Positions 18,097-27,848 of a DNA stretch of 40,555 nucleotides are shown one piece after another (positions within the stretch are counted from its first letter, which is position 1; each line of letters opens with the position of its first letter). Both the position numbers and the translations under genes were made by a program. Source of the stretch: Patescibacteria group bacterium (GTDB lineage Bacteria > Patescibacteriota > Minisyncoccia > Phycocordibacterales > JACZSL01). The stretch is taken from contig JADFRL010000006.1 in NCBI GenBank assembly GCA_022561335.1, forward strand, positions 1-40,555, read 5' to 3'. Below the pieces are notes generated by a model. It saw nothing but the letters and a program-made list of their open reading frames with translations, was not told the origin of the DNA and ran no database searches.

Positions 18097-18483
18097 CTAT
18101 CCCGTCTTGATAACCAGTACCAGGAGCACATCACGTTCAACATCCTGTGCCAACCGATGTCGGAGTGAAAAGTTTAGGCAGTGACCTCCTTCCGGCTCCT
18201 CTCCTGTCTTCTTCAGATGGCATCCTTCTCCGTTCAGCTTCCCGCACCAGGCATGGCATAGACACACTTCTGCGCATTCTCCCCCTTTCGCCAGAATATC
18301 CTGCAACACTTTCGGGTCGCCATAGTAATCAAGCAACTCCTCCTCGGACGGCTCTTGTTCCCCATTAAAAAGTGTCAACGTCTTTCTCCCCTTAATACGA
18401 TTAGGAACTCTCCAGAAGGTATTGTAATACGTTTTTTTTAGATTGTCAATTTTGTAAGAAAACTTCTTCTGTGGAGAATGCAT
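18097..18483 (-). CDS. Cys-rich hypothetical protein overlapping rnhB
   Basis: A 128-aa frame not recognised as any family. A basic N-terminus (KKFSYKIDNLKKTYYNTFWR) is followed by an acidic segment and a cluster of six cysteines at 70, 74, 76, 80, 88 and 102, with His 77, 89 and 101 (CAEVCLCHAWC and GCHL), suggesting metal binding. The only ATG (18483) lies inside the last codons of rnhB, giving a 46-bp overlap in another frame; such overlap suggests translational coupling if the gene is real. A competing 73-codon frame on the plus strand lacks any comparable pattern. Moderately likely to be real. Confidence 0.5.
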   Translation of the reverse strand: MHSPQKKFSYKIDNLKKTYYNTFWRVPNRIKGRKTLTLFNGEQEPSEEELLDYYGDPKVLQDILAKGGECAEVCLCHAWCGKLNGEGCHLKKTGEEPEGGHCLNFSLRHRLAQDVERDVLLVLVIKTG

Positions 18484-19058
18484 AATCCGTGCTTTTTGAT
18501 TTGTCGGTAGTGTTCTTTTGTCCCGTATCCCTTATGCGCCTCGAATGCAAAATGTGGATACAACTCTCCCAACCGAATCATTTTTCTATCGCGTTTGACC
18601 TTAGCAACAATTGAAGCGAGTGTAATAGCAAGTTCGGATTCATCACCTCTAATGATAGTTTCTTGATAGTGAAATTTCTTTGGAGCCTGAAGCCCTCCAT
18701 CAAGAAGTATAAGTGCCTGCCGCGGGACAATATCCAAACGTGAAAGTGCTCTCCGCAGTGCATCGCGGGTAGCGGGCATTATACCCATAACATCGATACG
18801 GTGAGGAGCAGTAGTTGAAATGCAATAATCAAGCTCACCCCGAATTTTTGCGATATTTATTTTTTCAAACCACATCTCTCGCTCCTTTTGTGTAAGCTTT
18901 TTTGAGTCTTTTACTCCCTTAAACGGAGAGGATCTAAAGGGAGGCAGCAGCACAATCGCACCAACAGCAACAGGTCCAGCTATAGGGCCTCGCCCGACTT
19001 CATCCACCCCAACAATACATCGATACTTTTTTCGCCCTTTTCGCCTGTAGATCAACAT
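18438..19058 (-). CDS. rnhB: Ribonuclease HII
   Basis: Removes ribonucleotides and RNA primers from RNA/DNA hybrids. From the ATG at 19058 it is 206 aa. The active site shows GVDEVGRGPIAGPVAVGAIV (catalytic Asp-Glu pair), ILLDGG with the third Asp, and SIVAKVKRDR. The frame is open upstream to 19112, but 19058 fits the family start (MLIYRRKGRKKYRCIVGVDE). It also lies 6 nt after a TATAAT box, so the upstream codons overlap the promoter. It is divergent from dnaE. Its end overlaps the Cys-rich ORF. Confidence 0.95.
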   Translation of the reverse strand: MLIYRRKGRKKYRCIVGVDEVGRGPIAGPVAVGAIVLLPPFRSSPFKGVKDSKKLTQKEREMWFEKINIAKIRGELDYCISTTAPHRIDVMGIMPATRDALRRALSRLDIVPRQALILLDGGLQAPKKFHYQETIIRGDESELAITLASIVAKVKRDRKMIRLGELYPHFAFEAHKGYGTKEHYRQIKKHGLCILHRRSFLTKLTI

Positions 19059-19064
19059 GATGAA

Positions 19065-19107
19065 ATTATATGTCAACTTTGAGGAGCTACATAGAGCAGA
19101 GTATAAT
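19065..19107. promoter_or_regulatory. Divergent dnaE / rnhB promoters, both near-leaderless
   Basis: Plus strand: TTGAGG (19079-19084), 17 bp, TATAAT (19102-19107), then 10 nt to the dnaE ATG at 19118. Minus strand: TATAAT (19070-19065), then 6 nt to the rnhB ATG; its -35 is poor. Expected transcription starts fall at or within a few bases of both start codons. Confidence 0.7.
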
Positions 19108-19117
19108 AACATTGACT

Positions 19118-22100
19118 ATGACATCTAAATTCGTACATCTTCACACGCATAGCCATTACAGTTTGCTGACAGCATTGCCAAAAATTAACGAGCTCGTAGA
19201 AGCGGCAAAAAAAAGAGAGATGCCTGCTCTCGCTCTCACCGATAATGGCAATCTCTACGGAGCAATAGAATTTTATAAGGCGTGCAACAAAGAGAAGATT
19301 AAACCTATTATTGGCATCGACGCATATGTTTCTTGCAGGACAAGACACGATAAAGATGCCGGCATTGATAATCGAAGAGCGCGACTCGTCTTGCTCGCCA
19401 AAAGAAAGCAGGGCTATAAAAATCTTATTCAGCTAGTTACCAAATCGAATCTAGAGGGATTTTACTATAAACCACGCGTTGACCATGAACTCCTTGAACA
19501 ATACGGGAATGATCTCATCGCTATCATTCCTTCGTTTAGCGGTGAAACAACTCTTGCGCTCAAAGCTCGTGATACAGAAAAAGCTGCAGAACTTGTAACG
19601 CTGTATAAAAAAATCTTCGGCAGGGAAAATGTATACCTTGAAATTACACATCACAGAGAGATAGAAGGCCACGAGGATCTTATGGAGCGCATTATAAAAC
19701 TCTCCCAAGATACAAAAACTCCGCTCGTTGCCGCTCACGATGTCTATTATATTGACCCGAAAGACAGGCGTGCCCGAGACACTCTACTCAAAATCCAAAC
19801 GAATACTGACTTCCATGACAGCCCGTCTGCTGATCGGAATGAGGATTTTTCATTCATCAACTCTTCCCGGGCAGAAGAGCTTTTCAAGAAGACCCCCGAA
19901 GCCCTCGAAAACACGCTTGATATTGCTGACCAGTGTGACATCAAACTGGAACTTGGAAAATGGGTTTTTCCTAATTTAAATATTGAGAAAGGACATTCTT
20001 ATGATGAAGAGCTTAGATTTAACGTATATGAGAACATCAAGAAAAGGGGGCTTAAAAAAACATCGGAGGTAGTTAAGCGTATTGAGTATGAACTTAAAAT
20101 TATCAAGGACAAAGGATATGCATCCTACTTTCTTGTCGTAAGTGACCTCCTCAACTATGCACATGAGCACAATATACTCACCACAACTCGAGGTTCAGCC
20201 GCCGGTTCAATTGTTTCCTACTTAAGCAAGATTACAAATGTGAATCCTCTTGAGTACAAACTGCCCTTTGAACGTTTTCTCTATCCTGAACGTCCTTCAG
20301 CCCCTGACATTGATATGGATTTCGCCGATAATCGCAGGGATGAAATGATCCAGTATGCAAAAGATAAGTATGGTGAAGACAAAGTAGCACAAATCGGAAC
20401 TTTTGGAACTATGATGGCGCGAGGAGTGGTGCGCGACGTAGCTCGTGCTCTTGGATATCCTTATGACACCGGTGACAAAATTGCTAAACTCATCCCTTTT
20501 GGCTCGCAAGGTTTTCCCATGACCATTGATCAGGCATTGGATACGACACCCGAGCTTAAAGAACTATACAAAAAAGATACTGACGTAAAAGATGTTATTG
20601 AACTCGCCAAACAACTTGAAGGCAATGCCCGTCATATTTCCACTCATGCCGCAGGTGTCGTCATAGCTCCGACACCGCTTACTGACTTCGTTCCTGTGCA
20701 GTTTGACCCCAAAGGTGGGAAGATTGTCACACAGTATGATATGTATTCTATAGAAGACGCCGGCCTTCTTAAATTTGATTTCCTCGGCATAAAAAACCTT
20801 TCAATTCTTTCTGACTCAGTACAAAGAGCAAAAGAGCGGCACAATGTTGATATTGATATTGAAAATATTTCACTTGATGATAAAAAAACCTATGAGATGA
20901 TCTCGAGAGGTGAGACTATGGGACTTTTCCAGTTAGGAGGTTCCGGGATGACGAGATACATCAAAGAACTAAAACCTTCTTCTATTCATGATATTAACGC
21001 CATAGTTGCTCTCTATCGCCCCGGACCTATGGAAGTAATCCCCGAATACATCAGGAGGAAAAACAATCCCAAACTTGTTTCCTATTTAGATCCGAGGATG
21101 GAGAAGTATCTTAAGGAATCATATGGACTCATCATTTATCAGGATGACCTTCTCTTAAGCGCCATCGAACTTGCGGGTTACTCTTGGCTCGAAGTTGATA
21201 AATTTAGAAAAGCCGTCGGCAAAAAAATTCCAGCCGAAATGGCCGCACAAAAAGAAAAATTCACCAAAGGTATCATAGAAGGCGGTCAAACAGAACAATT
21301 CGCCAAGAAACTCTGGAAATTGGTCGAGCCCTTCCAGTCATACGGTTTCAATAAGGCGCACGCGGCAAGCTACGGAAAGGTTGCTTACCAGACCGCTTAC
21401 ATGAAAGCCAACTTTCCCATCGAATATATGACAGCCCTCCTTACGGCTGATGCCGGCAACGTAGAAAAAATTGCTGAAATTATCACTGAATGCAGTAGAA
21501 TGGGCATCCCCGTATTACCACCTGATGTAAATGAAAGTTTCAGCGACTTTACAATTGTACGAGACAATACCGGCAAAGAAGCCATACGATTTGGATTGTA
21601 TTCAATAAAAAATTTCGGGGAGGGTGTCTCGGGCGCAATAATTAAGGAACGCGGGGAAAAGGGAAAATTTAAGTCGCTTGCCGATTTTCTCTCTCGAGTG
21701 CAAGACAGAAATCTAAACCGTAAGTCCCTTGAATCACTCATTAAATGTGGAGCACTTGATATATTTGCTGAACGCGGTGTCATGTTTTCAAATATCGAAA
21801 ATCTTCTTGTTTACAGTAGAGAGTTTGCAGTTATGTCGAAGAACCAAGATTCTCTTTTTAAGACACTTCCGCAACAAGAAGACGCTCCCCCCATTACGCT
21901 TGAAAAAACAGCCCCTATAGAGAAAAACAAAAAACTTGCTTGGGAAAAAGAGCTTCTGGGCCTTTATATATCAGGCCACCCACTTGATAGCTTCAAAAAA
22001 ATACTCGAAAAGCGCACCGTGACCATTAAAATAATCGAAGACAAACTCAAGGAAGGCATGCTCACAGTCGCTTGCGGCATTGTTGATGAAGTAAAGCCTA

Positions 22101-22318
22101 TCGTAACTAAAAGCGGTAATAGGATGGCATTCCTTAAAATATCAGATTTTACAAGCAGTATTGAAATTGTCGTCTTTCCAAAAATATTTTCTGCATATAA
22201 AGATTTACTTCAGCCTGAATCGTGCATTGTCATCAAGGGAAGAAAATCCCTGCGCAACGGAGAAGTAAGTCTCATCGCTGAAACAATAACAAAGCTCGAT
22301 CCTGAAACAAAAAAATGA
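19118..22318 (+). CDS. dnaE: DNA polymerase III subunit alpha
   Basis: Replicative polymerase, 1066 aa from the ATG at 19118; the frame is open 16 codons upstream but that part overlaps the promoter. The PHP domain begins at once (KFVHLHTHSHYSLLTALPKI). The palm has PDIDMDFADNRRDEM with the catalytic aspartates, and PFQSYGFNKAHAASYGKVAY marks the finger/thumb side. The helix-hairpin-helix region and a C-terminal OB fold (LTVACGIVDEVKPIVTKSGN) are present. The length fits DnaE1 without the C-terminal tau-binding tail of E. coli. A terminator hairpin stands at 22436-22471. Confidence 0.97.
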   Translation: MTSKFVHLHTHSHYSLLTALPKINELVEAAKKREMPALALTDNGNLYGAIEFYKACNKEKIKPIIGIDAYVSCRTRHDKDAGIDNRRARLVLLAKRKQGYKNLIQLVTKSNLEGFYYKPRVDHELLEQYGNDLIAIIPSFSGETTLALKARDTEKAAELVTLYKKIFGRENVYLEITHHREIEGHEDLMERIIKLSQDTKTPLVAAHDVYYIDPKDRRARDTLLKIQTNTDFHDSPSADRNEDFSFINSSRAEELFKKTPEALENTLDIADQCDIKLELGKWVFPNLNIEKGHSYDEELRFNVYENIKKRGLKKTSEVVKRIEYELKIIKDKGYASYFLVVSDLLNYAHEHNILTTTRGSAAGSIVSYLSKITNVNPLEYKLPFERFLYPERPSAPDIDMDFADNRRDEMIQYAKDKYGEDKVAQIGTFGTMMARGVVRDVARALGYPYDTGDKIAKLIPFGSQGFPMTIDQALDTTPELKELYKKDTDVKDVIELAKQLEGNARHISTHAAGVVIAPTPLTDFVPVQFDPKGGKIVTQYDMYSIEDAGLLKFDFLGIKNLSILSDSVQRAKERHNVDIDIENISLDDKKTYEMISRGETMGLFQLGGSGMTRYIKELKPSSIHDINAIVALYRPGPMEVIPEYIRRKNNPKLVSYLDPRMEKYLKESYGLIIYQDDLLLSAIELAGYSWLEVDKFRKAVGKKIPAEMAAQKEKFTKGIIEGGQTEQFAKKLWKLVEPFQSYGFNKAHAASYGKVAYQTAYMKANFPIEYMTALLTADAGNVEKIAEIITECSRMGIPVLPPDVNESFSDFTIVRDNTGKEAIRFGLYSIKNFGEGVSGAIIKERGEKGKFKSLADFLSRVQDRNLNRKSLESLIKCGALDIFAERGVMFSNIENLLVYSREFAVMSKNQDSLFKTLPQQEDAPPITLEKTAPIEKNKKLAWEKELLGLYISGHPLDSFKKILEKRTVTIKIIEDKLKEGMLTVACGIVDEVKPIVTKSGNRMAFLKISDFTSSIEIVVFPKIFSAYKDLLQPESCIVIKGRKSLRNGEVSLIAETITKLDPETKK

Positions 22319-22435
22319 TTGACAAACGTATGTCCCGTGGGTACCATGAAAATGATGATCCGCACTACTGCAACTGAAACTGCTGTACCGGCAGTAAAAG
22401 CCCTTGGAAGGTAGTCTCAGTTGTAAGTACGTACA

Positions 22436-22471
22436 TGCGTAAAACGGTCTCCAAAGGATGACCGTTTTGCG
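22436..22471 (+). terminator. dnaE terminator hairpin
   Basis: Stem AAAACGGTC (22441-22449) pairs with GACCGTTTT (22460-22468), extended by GCG/CGC across a bulge. Only the stem T4 serves as a T-run. Confidence 0.6.
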
Positions 22472-22653
22472 TTAGTGGTATTTGAGAAGAGTTGTGTATA
22501 ATAAAGGTTCCTCGGCTTGAAGACACAAGGTTATTGAGCATGTATTATTTCCTTACAGGAACAGTGCATTTTTTGGATATTTTATTTCACTTTGCTCATA
22601 AAATACCTCAAAAGGTCTTCCAGCGCTCAGCGGGGTCGCACTTCAACCTTGGC

Positions 22654-22693
22654 CCCGCCTGCCAGTCGCCTTGAGGCTCCAGCCGATTGGCGG
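22654..22693 (-). repeat. REP-like 40-bp repeat, copy 1
   Basis: Begins CCCGCCTGCCAG and ends GCCGATTGGCGG on the plus strand, with CTTGAGGCT in the centre. It is the reverse complement of 34312-34351 at 37 of 40 positions. The two ends can pair into an imperfect hairpin. It lies about 70 bp before the thrS start. Confidence 0.8.
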
Positions 22694-22763
22694 GCAGGTC
22701 GAAAATGCTCAAGCTTTTAGCTTGGCGTTTCGCTCGCTCTACGCCGCTAATAACGCATACACT

Positions 22764-24509
22764 ATGGAGAAAAAAGAACATCTTGAACAAGTGCGCCACT
22801 CGCTTGCTCATCTGCTTGCGGCGGCTGTTATGGAATTATGGCCGTCAGTTATGCGCGCCATAGGACCAGCAATTGATAACGGTTTTTATTATGACTTCGA
22901 ATTCAAAAAGCCTATTTCAGAAAATGATTTCCCCAAGATAGAGGAAAAAATGCGAGAAATATATCCGACGTGGAGCACATTTAATAAAATTAAACTTTCA
23001 AAAAAAGATGCGCTTCTCGAATATAAAGACAACCCGTACAAAAAAGAGCTCATCGAAGAATTCTCAAAAGAGGATGTACCGCTGTCTTTTTATCAATCGG
23101 GAGACTACAAGGATCTGTGCAAAGGCGGACATGTAAAAAATATGCAGAGCGTCGACATGAATGCTTTTAAACTCAACCGTATGGCAGGAGCCTACTGGAG
23201 GGGAGATGAAAAAAATACCATGCTCACCCGCATTTACGGACTCGCTTTTCATACTAAAGAAGAACTCGATTCATATATCGTTCAGCTTGAGGAAGCAAAA
23301 AAGAGAGACCACCGTAAGCTTGGAAAAGAGCTTGATTTGTTTATATTTTCAGAATTGATTGGCTCCGGACTCCCACTTTTCACACCAAAAGGCACTGTCT
23401 TGCGTGAAGAAATCAATACCTTTTCACAAGAGCTTAGAATCAAGCGTGGTTTTCTGAGAGTTTGGACACCGCATATAACTAAAAATGATTTATATAAAGT
23501 ATCCGGACATTGGGACAAATTTGGAGACGAACTCTTTTTGGTTACAAGTCAGGAGACAAAGGACCAATTGGTAATAAAGCCTATGAATTGTCCCCATCAT
23601 CAGCAAATTTACGCGTCACGCCCGCGAAGTTACCGCGACCTTCCCATTCGCTATCTCGAAACAACAACCATTTATCGAGATGAAAAGGCTGGTGAATTAC
23701 TCGGCCTCTCTCGTGTTCGCTCGATCACACAAGACGATTCGCATATTTTTTGCACTCCGCAGCAACTTGAAAAGGAATACGAACAAGTCATTGAGGTAGT
23801 TAAAGAATTTTATGAAAAGCTCGACATGCCGCTACGAATTCGCCTCTCATTCTGCGATCCTAAAACGCCTGAAAAATATCTCGGCGGTCAGTCCTTATGG
23901 GAGAGTTCGCAGGCGATTCTTACTAACGTGGTCAAAAAAAACAACATGGACTTCTTTATCGCAGAGGGAGAGGCGGTATTTTATGGTCCTAAAATTGACT
24001 TCATGGCTACCGATGTGCTTGGCAGAGAATGGCAGCTGGCAACAGGACAGCTCGATTTTGTCCAACCAGACCGTTTTAATCTCACCTATACTGACCTAGA
24101 CGGCAAAGATAAGACACCTATCATGATTCACTTTGCCGTTGCAGGCTCCCTCGAACGTTTTTTATCCGTCTATATCGAACACACGGGAGGAGCATTCCCC
24201 CTGTGGCTGTCACCTGTGCAAGTAAAGATACTGCCCATCAGTGAAAAACATCGGAAATATGCGCAAGAGATTCTTGGGAAATTGAGTGACGCTCAAATAC
24301 GAGTGGAACTTGATGGGAGTGATGAAACGCTTGGGAAGAAAATACGTCTTGCCAAACTCGAAAAGGTACCCTACTTTCTTGTTCTTGGAGACAAAGAAAT
24401 TAAAGAAAAAACTGTGACACTTGAGAATAGATACGGGAAACCATCAGAGTCTTTCTCTGTAGAAGAGTTGCTCACGAAACTCAAAGGAGAGATTGAAGCT
24501 AAAAAATAA
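22764..24509 (+). CDS. thrS: Threonine--tRNA ligase lacking the TGS domain
   Basis: Charges tRNA-Thr, fitting the tRNA-Thr gene in this window. It is 581 aa from the ATG at 22764 (MEKKEHLEQVRHSLAHLLAA), compared with about 640 in E. coli; the N-terminal TGS domain is absent. The editing domain keeps its H-x3-H (HSLAH) and C-x3-H (CKGGH) metal-type motifs. The class II core has MNCPHHQQIY with the zinc Cys, TTIYRDEKAGELLGLSRVRS as motif 2 and GSLERFL as motif 3. The anticodon-binding domain follows (PLWLSPVQVKILPISEKH). The frame is open to 22671, but that part lies over the REP-like repeat and is unlike ThrRS. Confidence 0.95.
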   Translation: MEKKEHLEQVRHSLAHLLAAAVMELWPSVMRAIGPAIDNGFYYDFEFKKPISENDFPKIEEKMREIYPTWSTFNKIKLSKKDALLEYKDNPYKKELIEEFSKEDVPLSFYQSGDYKDLCKGGHVKNMQSVDMNAFKLNRMAGAYWRGDEKNTMLTRIYGLAFHTKEELDSYIVQLEEAKKRDHRKLGKELDLFIFSELIGSGLPLFTPKGTVLREEINTFSQELRIKRGFLRVWTPHITKNDLYKVSGHWDKFGDELFLVTSQETKDQLVIKPMNCPHHQQIYASRPRSYRDLPIRYLETTTIYRDEKAGELLGLSRVRSITQDDSHIFCTPQQLEKEYEQVIEVVKEFYEKLDMPLRIRLSFCDPKTPEKYLGGQSLWESSQAILTNVVKKNNMDFFIAEGEAVFYGPKIDFMATDVLGREWQLATGQLDFVQPDRFNLTYTDLDGKDKTPIMIHFAVAGSLERFLSVYIEHTGGAFPLWLSPVQVKILPISEKHRKYAQEILGKLSDAQIRVELDGSDETLGKKIRLAKLEKVPYFLVLGDKEIKEKTVTLENRYGKPSESFSVEELLTKLKGEIEAKK

Positions 24510-24553
24510 ACACTCTTTCTCCACGGCTCTCCTCAATACCACAATACCAAACC

Positions 24554-24599
24554 AAAACAACCTAACACTTTCACGATCGTGAATCATTGAGGTTGTTTT
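24554..24599. terminator. Bidirectional terminator between thrS and gyrB
   Basis: AAAACAACCT (24554-24563) pairs perfectly with AGGTTGTTTT (24590-24599). An inner perfect palindrome TTCACGATCGTGAA (24570-24583) forms the top. The outer A/T ends give a T4 tail on either strand, and it lies between convergent genes. Confidence 0.75.
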
Positions 24600-24701
24600 C
24601 TGAAGAATACTAAAATCACTCTTTCTTGTCCGCTGGTATAGCGATGGGATATTTCCTCTCCCCAGTCGAGCCTTATCCTTTAAAAGGCCTCCCGCCGCCC
24701 A

Positions 24702-24941
24702 AGCGAAAGTTAGTCATCTTAGAACCTTTCGCAGCTCTTTTATTTCATGCCTGAGCAAGGATTCCTCTTTGAAATGCCTTACATTTTTCAGTAAAGCAAG
24801 GATTGTTTTTTAGAAAACCTCACGGAGCTCCCTCTTCCCGTTAAAACGAGGGTTTCTATTTGAAATGCCTTGCACAGTGCGACGGCGCGAGCAGAGCAAA
24901 TTTTCAGTAGAAAATTATGTGTGTATTTCAAATAGAAATCC
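24702..24941 (-). repeat. Leader-plus-repeat array downstream of gyrB
   Basis: Units start at 24702, 24754, 24795 and 24845 (one unit shortened to 41 bp). Variable segments on the plus strand are TTAGTCATCTTAGAA, ATTCCTCTTTGAAAT, ATTGTTTTTTAGAAAA and TTTCTATTTGAAAT. The leader next to the gyrB stop holds ATTTCAAATAGAAA (24925-24938), a perfect 14-bp reverse complement of TTTCTATTTGAAAT (24853-24866) in the first unit. A leader hairpin AATTTTC/GAAAATT (24899-24916) sits at the same place as the one in the rnc array, next to the shared GAGCAGAGCA/GAGCGGAGCA. Same family as 15671-15952. Confidence 0.75.
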
Positions 24942-24950
24942 GAGTGCCCC

Positions 24951-27200
<2,250 letters not shown>

Positions 27201-27266
27201 CTATTTTACAAAATCATACACAGTTAAATAAGCGCTAAAAATTGACTTTTCAAAAATAGTATGACT

Positions 27267-27806
27267 TTAAAATCCCTTGGATTGAAAATTAAATTCGCAG
27301 TGGATATTCCATCTTTTCCCATCGTGTTTAAGAAGTGCGATGGAGTCAAATGAATTTTTAAAATATGGTTTATCATCCTTGATAAAATTCCAAATATAAT
27401 TAAATTTTTGCTGAATATATCTTACTGCTATCGTCGTATGGAGTTTTCTGTTGTTTTCATACCGTCCAAAATTTAACCATTTTAGCTCCATTAATTTCTT
27501 ATTTAAACAATCAATTGTTCTCATCGCCTCATACGATGCATGCACATCAATATAGATAACCTTATTGTTGAAGTGACCAAAACCGCTGAGAGTAATCGTT
27601 GACGATACCTGCTTCTGCGCAAACGCCTCCAAAAGTTTCTCTACCTCGTCAGTAGTCTTGGTTTTAAACGGAGCTTTAAATGTGATATGGGGTGGAATTT
27701 TTAAATGAAGAGGATAAGTATTAAATGTTTCAGAAATTTCCTTGCGGAGCGCATTGTGGTAGGCTCCAGCTTTTCCTCGAATTAAATAACCTATAAAATA
27801 AAGCAT
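27267..27806 (-). CDS. 2H phosphoesterase (LigT / 2'-5' RNA ligase-like)
   Basis: A 179-aa protein with the two H-x-T motifs that define the 2H superfamily: PPHITFKAPF (H40, T42) and LHTTIAV (H123, T125), each after a hydrophobic strand. Such enzymes open or close 2',3'- or 2',5'-phosphodiester linkages in RNA or nucleotides; the exact substrate cannot be read from sequence. It starts 42 bp after the pheT stop on the same strand and probably ends that operon, as gyrB has its own promoter just downstream. Confidence 0.85.
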   Translation of the reverse strand: MLYFIGYLIRGKAGAYHNALRKEISETFNTYPLHLKIPPHITFKAPFKTKTTDEVEKLLEAFAQKQVSSTITLSGFGHFNNKVIYIDVHASYEAMRTIDCLNKKLMELKWLNFGRYENNRKLHTTIAVRYIQQKFNYIWNFIKDDKPYFKNSFDSIALLKHDGKRWNIHCEFNFQSKGF

Positions 27807-27848
27807 ACTGCGCTTATTTTGTATACCTCTTTGAATCTATTTCGAGTT

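Larger units (their letters stand above)
22319..22763. other. 445-bp gap between dnaE and thrS
   Basis: Contents: a small hairpin ACTGC/GCAGT near 22380, the dnaE terminator, an isolated TATAAT at 22497-22502 with no clear -35, and a REP-like repeat just before thrS. A 60-codon frame at 22492-22674 runs into the repeat and is not supported as a gene. Confidence 0.6.
24510..24950. other. 441-bp convergent gap between thrS and gyrB
   Basis: Contains the bidirectional terminator (24554-24599), about 100 bp with nothing recognisable apart from CCTTTAAAAGG near 24679, and the gyrB-linked repeat array. Confidence 0.7.

Noticed and set aside
18147-18368. 73-codon plus-strand ORF opposite the Cys-rich ORF
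   Set aside because: No coherent motif. The minus-strand frame is longer, couples to rnhB and has a Cys/His pattern.
22492-22674. 60-codon ORF between dnaE and thrS
   Set aside because: It ends inside the REP-like repeat, lacks a clear promoter or ribosome-binding site, and shows no family pattern.
22608-22811. 67-codon minus-strand ORF across the REP-like repeat
   Set aside because: It is produced by the GC-rich repeat and the thrS 5' end read backwards.
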